The position numbers were made by a program, and so were the translations under genes. Shown here in pieces: positions 11,956 to 19,241 of a DNA stretch of 64,000 nt. How positions within the stretch are numbered: the first letter of the stretch is position 1; the number at the start of each line of letters is the position of its first letter. The notes below the pieces were generated by a model, which saw only the letters and a list, made by a program, of their open reading frames with translations, was not told the DNA's origin and made no database searches. The DNA lies in contig NZ_CP107783.1 in assembly GCF_036345255.1 (NCBI RefSeq), positions 4,141,501-4,205,500 on the forward strand, read 5' to 3'. The DNA comes from Streptomyces sp. NBC_00569. Lineage in GTDB: Bacteria > Actinomycetota > Actinomycetes > Streptomycetales > Streptomycetaceae.

Positions 11956-12783
11956 TTGGCCACCGGCACGGAACCCCATCCCCAAGCGGGCGCGCACGGC
12001 GTCCGGGACAGGACGCGCGCCGCGATCGCGTCCGGGCACCTGCGCACCGACCGCTGGTGGCTGGCGCCCGCCAGTACCGCCGCGGGACTGCTCGCCTTCA
12101 TCGTCTACTCGACGTGGCGGGCCTTCTCGAACACGGACTACTACCACGCGCCGTACGTCTCGCCGTTCTACTCCCCGTGCATCTCGGAGAACTGCAGGCC
12201 GATGCACGCGGGCCCCAACTGGGAGATATTCGGCGGCTGGTGGGGCCTGTCCCCCGCGCTGCTCATCCTGATCTTCCCGCTCGGCTTCCGGCTGACCTGC
12301 TACTACTACCGGAAGGCCTACTACCGCGGGTTCTGGGCGTCACCGCCCGCCTGCGCGGTCGCCGAGCCGCACAAGAAGTACACGGGCGAGACCCGCTTCC
12401 CGCTGATCCTGCAGAACATCCACCGCTACTTCTTCTACGCGGCGATCCTCGTGGCGGGCATCCTCACGTACGACACCGTGCTGTCGTTCCGCGACGAGAC
12501 GTACGCGTGGGGCCACATGGGTCTCGGCACGCTCGTCTTCCTCCTGAACATCACGCTGATCTGGGCGTACACCCTGTCCTGCCACTCGTGCCGGCACATC
12601 GTCGGCGGCAAGCTCAAGCACTTCTCCAAGCACCCGGTGCGCTACCGGATGTGGCAGTGGGTCGGGAAGCTGAATGACCGTCACATGCTGCTCGCCTGGG
12701 CGTCGTTGATCAGTGTCGCGCTCGCCGACTTCTACGTGTTCCTGCTGTCGTCCGGCGCCTTCGACGATCCGCGCTTCTTCTAG
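11956..12783 (+). CDS. Succinate dehydrogenase/fumarate reductase cytochrome b subunit
   Basis: Membrane anchor of a succinate:quinone oxidoreductase, 275 aa, with about five membrane helices. Histidines that could ligate heme lie in or near helices (for example HRYFFYAAIL and WGHMGLGTL). It appears to be the single-polypeptide (five-helix) type, because no separate SdhD gene is present. The start is TTG at 11956, with GGAGG 5 nt upstream; no ATG or GTG is better placed. It is followed at once by the flavoprotein gene. As I recall, Streptomyces genomes carry a main sdhCDAB set elsewhere, so this is probably a second enzyme. Confidence 0.85.
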   Translation: MATGTEPHPQAGAHGVRDRTRAAIASGHLRTDRWWLAPASTAAGLLAFIVYSTWRAFSNTDYYHAPYVSPFYSPCISENCRPMHAGPNWEIFGGWWGLSPALLILIFPLGFRLTCYYYRKAYYRGFWASPPACAVAEPHKKYTGETRFPLILQNIHRYFFYAAILVAGILTYDTVLSFRDETYAWGHMGLGTLVFLLNITLIWAYTLSCHSCRHIVGGKLKHFSKHPVRYRMWQWVGKLNDRHMLLAWASLISVALADFYVFLLSSGAFDDPRFF

Positions 12784-12800
12784 ATGGGGTGGCACTTCTG

Positions 12801-14753
12801 ATGTCTCAAGTGGAGCGGCAGCAGTGGGACGTCGTCGTGGTGGGGGCGGGCGGTGCGGGCCTGCGCGCGGCGATCGAGGCGCGCGAGCGCGGCGCGCGTA
12901 CGGCCGTGATCTGCAAGTCCCTCTTCGGCAAGGCGCACACCGTGATGGCCGAGGGCGGCATCGCCGCGGCCATGGGGAACGTGAACTCCGGCGACAGCTG
13001 GCAGGTCCACTTCCGCGACACACTGCGCGGCGGCAAGTTCCTCAACCAGTGGCGGATGGCCGAGCTGCACGCGCGCGAAGCACCGGACCGCGTATGGGAG
13101 CTGGAGACCTGGGGCGCCCTGTTCGACCGGACGGCGGACGGCCGGATCTCGCAGCGCAACTTCGGCGGCCACGAGTACCCGCGCCTCGCGCACGTCGGTG
13201 ACCGCACGGGCCTGGAGCTGATCCGCACGCTCCAGCAGAAGATCGTGGCGCTCCAGCAGGAGGACTTCAAGGAGTTCGGCGACTACGAGGCACGCCTCAA
13301 GGTCTTCCAGGAGTGCACGGTCACCCGCGTGCTCAAGGCTGTGTCCGACAGCGGATCCGCCGCGGGCGACCGCGTGTCCGGCGCGTTCTGCTACGAGCGC
13401 GAGAGCGGCCGCTTCTTCGTCCTGGAGGCGCCGAGCGTGGTGCTGGCGACGGGCGGGATCGGCAAGTCGTTCAAGGTGACGTCGAACTCGTGGGAGTACA
13501 CGGGCGACGGCCACGCGCTGGCGCTGCTCGCCGGGGCGCCGCTGCTGAACATGGAGTTCGTGCAGTTCCATCCGACGGGCATGGTCTGGCCGCCGTCGGT
13601 GAAGGGCATCCTCGTCACGGAGTCGGTGCGCGGCGACGGCGGGGTCCTGCGCAACTCCGAGGGCAAGCGGTTCATGTTCGACTACGTCCCCGACGTCTTC
13701 AAGGAGAAGTACGCCGAGTCGGAGGACGAGGGCGACCGCTGGTACGACGACCCCGACCACAACCGGCGCCCGCCCGAGCTGCTGCCCCGCGACGAGGTGG
13801 CGCGCGCCATCAACTCCGAGGTGAAGGCGGGCCGCGGCTCCCCGCACGGCGGCGTCTTCCTCGACGTCTCCACCCGTATGCCGGCCGACCGCATCCGGCG
13901 CCGGCTGCCGTCGATGTACCACCAGTTCAAGGAGCTGGCGGACGTCGACATCACGGCCGAGCCGATGGAGGTCGGTCCGACCTGTCACTACGTGATGGGC
14001 GGCATCGCCGTCGACTCGGACACGGCGGCGGCGCGCGGCGTCCCCGGCCTGTTCGCGGCCGGCGAGGTGGCGGGCGGCATGCACGGCTCGAACCGCCTCG
14101 GCGGCAACTCGCTCTCCGACCTCCTCGTCTTCGGCCGCCGCGCCGGGCTGCACGCGGCCGAGTACGCGGCCGGGCTCGACGAGCGCCCGGCCATCGACGC
14201 GGACCAGGTCGACACGGCGGCGGCGGAGGCACTGCGCCCGTTCTCCGCGGAGGGTCCCGCGGACGGGGGCGTCGCCGAGAACCCGTACACGCTCCATCAG
14301 GAGCTCCAGCAGGCGATGAACGACCTGGTCGGCATCATCCGCCGCGAGGAGGAGATGGCCGAGGCGCTCGACCGGCTCGCCGGGCTGCGGATGCGGGCGC
14401 GGCGGGCCGGGGTGGAGGGGCACCGCCAGTTCAACCCCGGCTGGCATCTCTCGCTCGACCTGCGCAACATGCTGCTCGTCAGCGAGTGCATCGCGCGGGC
14501 CGCCCTGGAGCGCACGGAGTCGCGCGGCGGCCACACCCGCGAGGACCACCCGACGATGGACCGCCGCTGGCGCCGCACGAACCTGCTGTGCCGCCTCGTC
14601 GATCCGACCGGCGGCCTCGCGGCCACCGACCCGGTCCGGGGCCAGATCGACCTCGTGCGCGAAACCACCGAGCCCATCCGCCCGGACCTGCTCGCCCTCT
14701 TCGAGAAGGAAGAGCTGGTCAAGTACCTCGCCGAAGAGGAGCTGTACGAGTGA
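12801..14753 (+). CDS. sdhA: Succinate dehydrogenase/fumarate reductase flavoprotein subunit
   Basis: Catalytic flavoprotein, 650 aa, interconverting succinate and fumarate at the cytoplasmic face of the membrane. The dinucleotide-binding GAGGAG is at residues 15-20 and the covalent-FAD histidine is H46 in GKAHTVMAEGG. The family block GLFAAGEVAGGMHGSNRLGG and the Arg-rich C-terminal domain (RRWRRTNLLCR) are present. I start at ATG 12801 (MSQVERQQWD), 17 nt after the upstream stop, because GGTGG is 8 nt before it; a GTG at 12789 has no room for a ribosome site. Its TGA overlaps the next start by 4 nt. Confidence 0.93.
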   Translation: MSQVERQQWDVVVVGAGGAGLRAAIEARERGARTAVICKSLFGKAHTVMAEGGIAAAMGNVNSGDSWQVHFRDTLRGGKFLNQWRMAELHAREAPDRVWELETWGALFDRTADGRISQRNFGGHEYPRLAHVGDRTGLELIRTLQQKIVALQQEDFKEFGDYEARLKVFQECTVTRVLKAVSDSGSAAGDRVSGAFCYERESGRFFVLEAPSVVLATGGIGKSFKVTSNSWEYTGDGHALALLAGAPLLNMEFVQFHPTGMVWPPSVKGILVTESVRGDGGVLRNSEGKRFMFDYVPDVFKEKYAESEDEGDRWYDDPDHNRRPPELLPRDEVARAINSEVKAGRGSPHGGVFLDVSTRMPADRIRRRLPSMYHQFKELADVDITAEPMEVGPTCHYVMGGIAVDSDTAAARGVPGLFAAGEVAGGMHGSNRLGGNSLSDLLVFGRRAGLHAAEYAAGLDERPAIDADQVDTAAAEALRPFSAEGPADGGVAENPYTLHQELQQAMNDLVGIIRREEEMAEALDRLAGLRMRARRAGVEGHRQFNPGWHLSLDLRNMLLVSECIARAALERTESRGGHTREDHPTMDRRWRRTNLLCRLVDPTGGLAATDPVRGQIDLVRETTEPIRPDLLALFEKEELVKYLAEEELYE

Positions 14754-15523
14754 GTTCGTACGATGCGCGATTCAGGGTCTGGCGCGGGGACGCCGAGGGC
14801 GGCGACCTGACGGACTTCTCCGTGGAGGTGAACGACGGCGAGGTCGTCCTCGACATCATCCACAGGATCCAGGCGACCCAGGCGTCCGACCTCGCGGTCC
14901 GCTGGAACTGCAAGGCGGGCAAGTGCGGTTCGTGCTCGGCGGAGATCAACGGCCGGCCCCGTCTGATGTGCATGACCCGCATGTCGGTCTTCGACCGCGA
15001 GGACGTCATCACGGTGACGCCGCTGCGCGCCTTCCCCGTGGTCCGCGACCTGGTCACGGACGTCGGCTTCAACTACGCGAAGGCCCGCGAGATCCCCGCG
15101 TTCGTCCCGCCCGCCGGGGTCGGCCCGGGCGAGTACCGCATGCAGCAGGAGGACGTGGACCGCTCGCAGGAGTTCCGTAAGTGCATCGAGTGCTTCCTGT
15201 GCCAGGACACCTGTCATGCGGTGCGCGACCACGAGGAGAACAAGGCGGCGTTCGCGGGCCCGCGCTTCCTGATGCGGGTCGCCGAGCTGGACATGCACCC
15301 GCTCGACGCGGCGTCGGACTCCGGCCTCGACCGCAAGCGCACGGCCCAGGAGGACCACGGCCTCGGCTACTGCAACATCACGAAGTGCTGCACGGAGGTC
15401 TGCCCGGAGGGCATCCACATCACGGACAACGCCCTGATCCCCTTGAAGGAACGAGCGGTCGACCGCAAGTACGACCCGGTGGTGTGGCTGGGGAACAAGA
15501 TCCGGCGGAGGTCGTCCTCGTAA
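14750..15523 (+). CDS. sdhB: Succinate dehydrogenase/fumarate reductase iron-sulfur subunit
   Basis: Electron-transfer subunit, 257 aa, linking flavin to quinone. The [2Fe-2S] cysteines are C54, C59, C62 and C74. The C-terminal ferredoxin-like domain has C145, C148, C151 and C155, then C208, C214 and C218 for the [4Fe-4S] and [3Fe-4S] centres; an extra C213 sits beside them. GTG at 14750 overlaps the flavoprotein stop (GTGA) and has AGGAG upstream, so the two subunits are translationally coupled. Last gene of the cluster; it converges with the minus-strand gene ending at 15536, only 12 nt away. Confidence 0.92.
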   Translation: MSSYDARFRVWRGDAEGGDLTDFSVEVNDGEVVLDIIHRIQATQASDLAVRWNCKAGKCGSCSAEINGRPRLMCMTRMSVFDREDVITVTPLRAFPVVRDLVTDVGFNYAKAREIPAFVPPAGVGPGEYRMQQEDVDRSQEFRKCIECFLCQDTCHAVRDHEENKAAFAGPRFLMRVAELDMHPLDAASDSGLDRKRTAQEDHGLGYCNITKCCTEVCPEGIHITDNALIPLKERAVDRKYDPVVWLGNKIRRRSSS

Positions 15524-15535
15524 GGCCGCGCGGCG

Positions 15536-16219
15536 CTACGGAGTGCTCACCCGGCGCATCAGCGCGCCTATGTCGCCCGCCACGAGCGGCCGCAGCCGCT
15601 CCGGGGTGACGCGCCCGCCGGCCGGTGCGGTGCTGACGCTCAGGGTGAACTCCGCGTCGCCGTCCAGGACGTGGACCGTGGCCGTGCGGCCATGGACGAC
15701 CGTGTACGCCCGGTCGCCCAGGCCCTTCGCCGTCCGCACCTCGGTCCGGCCCGGGATCCGCTCGGCGGCCGTCGTGCGCGCCGCGTCGAACTCCGCGCCG
15801 GGGTCCGTCCGCTTGTGCAGGACCATGGACGCCGTGACGGTGGCGGCCCGCCCCGTGCCCTCCTTGCGTTCCAGCTCCCCCGAGCAGTCCGCCGTGTCCA
15901 CCGCCCCGCTGCTGCTCCGCGTGGACTCCCAGCGCGATCCGCGGTCGAAGGCCGTGGCGAGATGAGGCATCGCGAGGAGGGAGCAGAGGCGGTCACTGAC
16001 CCGGTAGCCCCTCAGGTCGGGGCCCTGCGCGCCGAACGCGTACAGGCCGGCGCCCCAGACGGCGGACGCGGCGAGCGCGCCGACGAGCAGCGCGCCGAGG
16101 GGGCGCCGCCGCCGTGAGGCAGTCAGGAGCTCGGGGCGGCTCGCGAGGGCCGGCGGTCCGGACACGACAAGCTCCGGTTCGCTGATCGCGCCGCCCGCGG
16201 CCCAGGGTCCGTTCTCCAT
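15536..16219 (-). CDS. Single-pass membrane protein of unknown function
   Basis: 227 aa. A short cytoplasmic N-terminus with a basic SRRRRPLG patch precedes one membrane helix (about residues 41-62), then an extracytoplasmic domain with two cysteines (near 79 and 112) that could form a disulfide. The layout is that of a membrane-anchored secreted domain; no family is recognised. ATG 16219 has no Shine-Dalgarno sequence but a TAGGTT hexamer 6 nt upstream, suggesting a leaderless transcript. Divergent from the TPM-domain gene, 124 nt apart. Confidence 0.75.
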   Translation of the reverse strand: MENGPWAAGGAISEPELVVSGPPALASRPELLTASRRRRPLGALLVGALAASAVWGAGLYAFGAQGPDLRGYRVSDRLCSLLAMPHLATAFDRGSRWESTRSSSGAVDTADCSGELERKEGTGRAATVTASMVLHKRTDPGAEFDAARTTAAERIPGRTEVRTAKGLGDRAYTVVHGRTATVHVLDGDAEFTLSVSTAPAGGRVTPERLRPLVAGDIGALMRRVSTP

Positions 16220-16225
16220 GCCGGA

Positions 16226-16231
16226 AACCTA
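16226..16231 (-). promoter_or_regulatory. Putative -10 box, leaderless promoter of the 15536-16219 gene
   Basis: TAGGTT on the minus strand, 6 nt before the ATG at 16219. No ribosome site is present. Confidence 0.55.
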
Positions 16232-16330
16232 TGTTGAGCAGCGGTTTTACCGGAAGGTCCGGCGATAACAATGCAGATTCGGCACAACCGGATCGTGCCG
16301 ATCCCGGTCGCGGTACCCCAGATCCGGTCA

Positions 16331-16336
16331 TACGCT
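16331..16336 (+). promoter_or_regulatory. Putative -10 box, leaderless promoter of the TPM-domain gene
   Basis: TACGCT followed by 7 nt and the GTG start at 16344. No ribosome site. The same hexamer and spacing precede xseA. Confidence 0.55.
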
Positions 16337-16343
16337 CCCAACT

Positions 16344-18449
16344 GTGACGCCGCCTCCGAGTCGCCCCCGTCCGGTACGGATAGCCGCGCGGTCGGCCGTG
16401 GCCGCCGTGCTCGCGCTCTGCTGGGCGCTCCTGCCCGCCACGACCGCCCGCGCCGACGACCCCGTCACCCTGTCGAGAACCGGCCAGATCACCGACAAGG
16501 TGGACGCCCTCCGCGACCGTGAGTCCGGCGTCGCCTCGGCCCTCGACTCGCTCGACCGCGAGCACAGCACCCAGCTCTTCGTCGTCTACGTACGCGACTT
16601 CTCCGGCCGCTCCGCCCAGGACTGGGCCGACGCCACGGCCGCCAAGAACGGCCTCGGCCTCGACGACGTGCTCCTCACCGTCGCCACGCACGACCGGCAG
16701 TATGCCTACTCCGTCGACCCGGACTCCCGGCTCACCGACGCGCAGCTCAAGGATGTCGCCCGCACCGCGATCGAACCGGCGCTGCGCAGGAACGACTGGG
16801 CGGGCGCCGCGATCGGCGCGGCCCACGGCATCTCCGCCACCCTCGCGGGCCGCCCCGTCCCCGTCCCCACGATCACCCCGGGTCCGGCCGACCCCGCCGG
16901 CTCGGACACCGAACCCAGCGCGGCCGACCTCGCCCTGCCCCTCATCGCGGTCGGCGGCGCGGGCGCCCTCGCGGCGTTCACGTACACCCGCCGCAAGAGG
17001 CGTACGCGTACCCGCACCACGCCCGGCGGCGGCCGGGGCGGGGGCACGGGACCCAAGGTCACGCCGCTGCCCGAGCTGGACAAGCAGGCCCGGCAGATGC
17101 TGGTGGAGAGCGACGACTCGATCCGCACGAGCACGGAGGAACTCGGCTTCGCCACCGCGCAGTTCGGCGACGAGGCCGTCAAGCCGTTCACCGAGGCGGT
17201 GGCGTATGCCCAGTCGGAGGTGACGGCGGCCTTCCGGCTGCGCCAGCAGCTCGACGACGCGCACCCCGAGGACGACGCGACGAAGCGGCAGATGCTGGAC
17301 GAGATCATCAGCCGCTGCACCGAGGCGGGGCGCAGGCTCGACGCCGAGGCCGCGGACTTCGACCGGCTGCGGGCCCTGGAGCGCACCGCGCCCGAGGCCC
17401 TCGCGCACGCGGAGCTCACCTCCCGCGACCTCGCCGCCCGCACGGCGACCACCGAGGAGACGCTGGCGGCGCTCGGCTCCCGCTACGCGCCGTCCGCACT
17501 GATTTCCGTGGCGGGCCACATCGAGCAGGCCAAGGACCGGCTGGTGTTCGCCACGACGAACCTCGGACAGGCACGGAGCTGCGTCGACGCGGGCCACAAC
17601 GGCAGGGCCGCGGTGTTCCTGCGGGCCGCCGAGTCGGCCGTCGACCAGGCAGGCACCTTCGTGGACGCCGTCGACCGGCTGGGCCGGGAACTGGCCGAGG
17701 CCGCCGGGAAGCTGCCGGCCGCGCTCACCGAGTCCGACACCGACCTCGCCGACGCGCACGGAATCCTGGAAGGCATGACCGAGGGCGCCTCCACGGCCGA
17801 TCTGCGCGGGCGCGTCGCGCGCGTGAAGACCGTCGCCGCGCGCGTGCGCAAGGAGATGGCCGCCGGCCCCTACGACCCGATCGACGCGCTGCGCCGCGTG
17901 GAGGAGGCCGACTCTGCGCTCGACGCGTCCCTGGACGAGGCCCGCGCACGCGAGTCCGGCACCGCCCGCGCGCGCTCCCTGCTCGACCAGGCGGAACTCA
18001 CGGCCCGCAGCAGCGTCGGCGCCGCGTCGGACTTCATCACCACGCACCGCGGTGCGGTGGGCAGCGAGGCCCGTACGCGACTGGCCGAGGCGCAGCGGCA
18101 CCTGGAGTACGTACGGACGGCGGCGCAGGCGGATCCCGCCGCCGCCCTGGCCGGCGCCCAGCGGGCCGACGCGCTGGCCCGGCAGGCACAGCAGCTCGCC
18201 GAGCAGGACGTGCGGTCCTTCGGGAATCCGTACGGCGGTGGGGGCGGGCGCGGCGGAGGGGGCATGGGCGGCGCGGTGCTCGGCGGGATCATCCTCGGCG
18301 AACTCCTGGGCGGCGGGCGGTCCGGCGGAGGGTTCGGCGGGCGGTCCGGCACGGGCGGCGGCTTCGGGGGCGGGTTCGGCGGCGGCGGTCCGGGGAGTTT
18401 CGGCGGGGGCGGGACCCGTGGCCGCAGGGGCGGCGGCGGACGGTTCTGA
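16344..18449 (+). CDS. TPM-domain secreted/membrane protein with Gly-rich tail
   Basis: 701 aa. A signal peptide ends near TARA-DD (about residue 37). A TPM domain (about 45-170; includes QLFVVYVRDFSGRSAQDWA and LLTVATHDRQ) is followed by a membrane helix near 195-212 and a basic RRKRRTRTRT stop-transfer. A long helical, probably coiled-coil cytoplasmic region (about 230-620) comes next. The last 80 residues are almost all Gly, Ser, Phe and Arg (GGGFGG repeats), as in other TPM proteins. The role of the family is poorly known; membrane-protein turnover and photosystem repair have been proposed for plant members. GTG 16344 seems leaderless. The PspA gene follows after 55 nt, suggesting an envelope-stress unit. 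Confidence 0.82.
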   Translation: MTPPPSRPRPVRIAARSAVAAVLALCWALLPATTARADDPVTLSRTGQITDKVDALRDRESGVASALDSLDREHSTQLFVVYVRDFSGRSAQDWADATAAKNGLGLDDVLLTVATHDRQYAYSVDPDSRLTDAQLKDVARTAIEPALRRNDWAGAAIGAAHGISATLAGRPVPVPTITPGPADPAGSDTEPSAADLALPLIAVGGAGALAAFTYTRRKRRTRTRTTPGGGRGGGTGPKVTPLPELDKQARQMLVESDDSIRTSTEELGFATAQFGDEAVKPFTEAVAYAQSEVTAAFRLRQQLDDAHPEDDATKRQMLDEIISRCTEAGRRLDAEAADFDRLRALERTAPEALAHAELTSRDLAARTATTEETLAALGSRYAPSALISVAGHIEQAKDRLVFATTNLGQARSCVDAGHNGRAAVFLRAAESAVDQAGTFVDAVDRLGRELAEAAGKLPAALTESDTDLADAHGILEGMTEGASTADLRGRVARVKTVAARVRKEMAAGPYDPIDALRRVEEADSALDASLDEARARESGTARARSLLDQAELTARSSVGAASDFITTHRGAVGSEARTRLAEAQRHLEYVRTAAQADPAAALAGAQRADALARQAQQLAEQDVRSFGNPYGGGGGRGGGGMGGAVLGGIILGELLGGGRSGGGFGGRSGTGGGFGGGFGGGGPGSFGGGGTRGRRGGGGRF

Positions 18450-18504
18450 CCCGGCGGCATTCACCCAGTTCCCCACGTATCTCCCTCGTACAAGGAGCAC
18501 CCTC

Positions 18505-19218
18505 ATGACCAAGCAGACCGTTCTCGGCCGCGTCACCCAGCTGGCGAAGGCGAACATCAACGCCCTTCTGGACGGCGCCGAGGACCCGCAGAAGATGCTC
18601 GACCAGCTGATCCGCGACTACTCGGACAACATCACCGAGGCCGAGCAGGCCGTCGCGGCGACCATCGGCAATCTGCGGATGATGGAGCAGGACCACAAGG
18701 AGGACGTCGAGGCGGCCGCCGAGTGGGGCGGCAAGGCGCTCGCCGCGAGCAGGAAGGCCGACGAACTGCGGGCGGCGGGCAGTGCCGCGGAGGCCGACAA
18801 GTTCGACAACCTCGCCAAGGTGGCGCTCGGGCGGCAGCTGAGCTCGGAGAAGGGGGCGAAGGACGCCGAACCGACGATCGCCGCGCAGAGCGAGGTCGTC
18901 GGAAAGCTGAAGTCCGGCCTCGACCAGATGAAGACGAAGCTGGTCGAACTCCGGTCGAAGCGGGACCAGTTGGTGGCGCGCGCGAAGACGGCGCAGGCCC
19001 AGAACCAGATGATGGACGCCGCCGGGAACATCAACGTCCTCGACCCGACGAGCGAGCTGAGCCGGTTCGAGGAGAAGGTGCGCCGTGAGGAGGCCAGGGC
19101 GCTGGGAAAGCAGGAGCTCGCCGACTCGTCGCTCGACGCGCAGTTCGAGCAGCTGGAGGGCCTCGGCGACGCGGCCGAGATCGAGGCGCGCCTGGCGGCG
19201 CTCAAGACGTCCGCGTAG
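18505..19218 (+). CDS. pspA: PspA/IM30 (Vipp1) family membrane-stress protein
   Basis: 237 aa, predicted almost entirely helical. It starts MTKQTVLGRVTQLAKANINALLD, typical of the amphipathic membrane-binding helix of PspA/IM30 proteins, then long coiled coils with the family spacing and a C-terminal helix. These ESCRT-III-like proteins polymerise on damaged membranes and help hold the proton gradient. AAGGAG is 7 nt before ATG 18505. It lies 55 nt after the TPM-domain gene on the same strand, so co-expression is likely, and converges on the minus-strand PP2C gene 23 nt downstream. No PspF or PspBC partner is visible. Confidence 0.9.
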   Translation: MTKQTVLGRVTQLAKANINALLDGAEDPQKMLDQLIRDYSDNITEAEQAVAATIGNLRMMEQDHKEDVEAAAEWGGKALAASRKADELRAAGSAAEADKFDNLAKVALGRQLSSEKGAKDAEPTIAAQSEVVGKLKSGLDQMKTKLVELRSKRDQLVARAKTAQAQNQMMDAAGNINVLDPTSELSRFEEKVRREEARALGKQELADSSLDAQFEQLEGLGDAAEIEARLAALKTSA

Positions 19219-19241
19219 AGACGGGGAGGCGGCGCGCCCGG

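Noticed and set aside
13313..15523. 736-codon frame apparently fusing new sequence to SdhB
   Set aside because: Only the part from GTG 14750 is SdhB; the upstream part is out of frame with the flavoprotein gene that clearly occupies the region.
15993..18560. 855-codon minus-strand frame over the TPM gene
   Set aside because: Antisense to a protein with signal peptide, TPM domain and Gly-rich tail in the expected order; the tail itself keeps several frames open.
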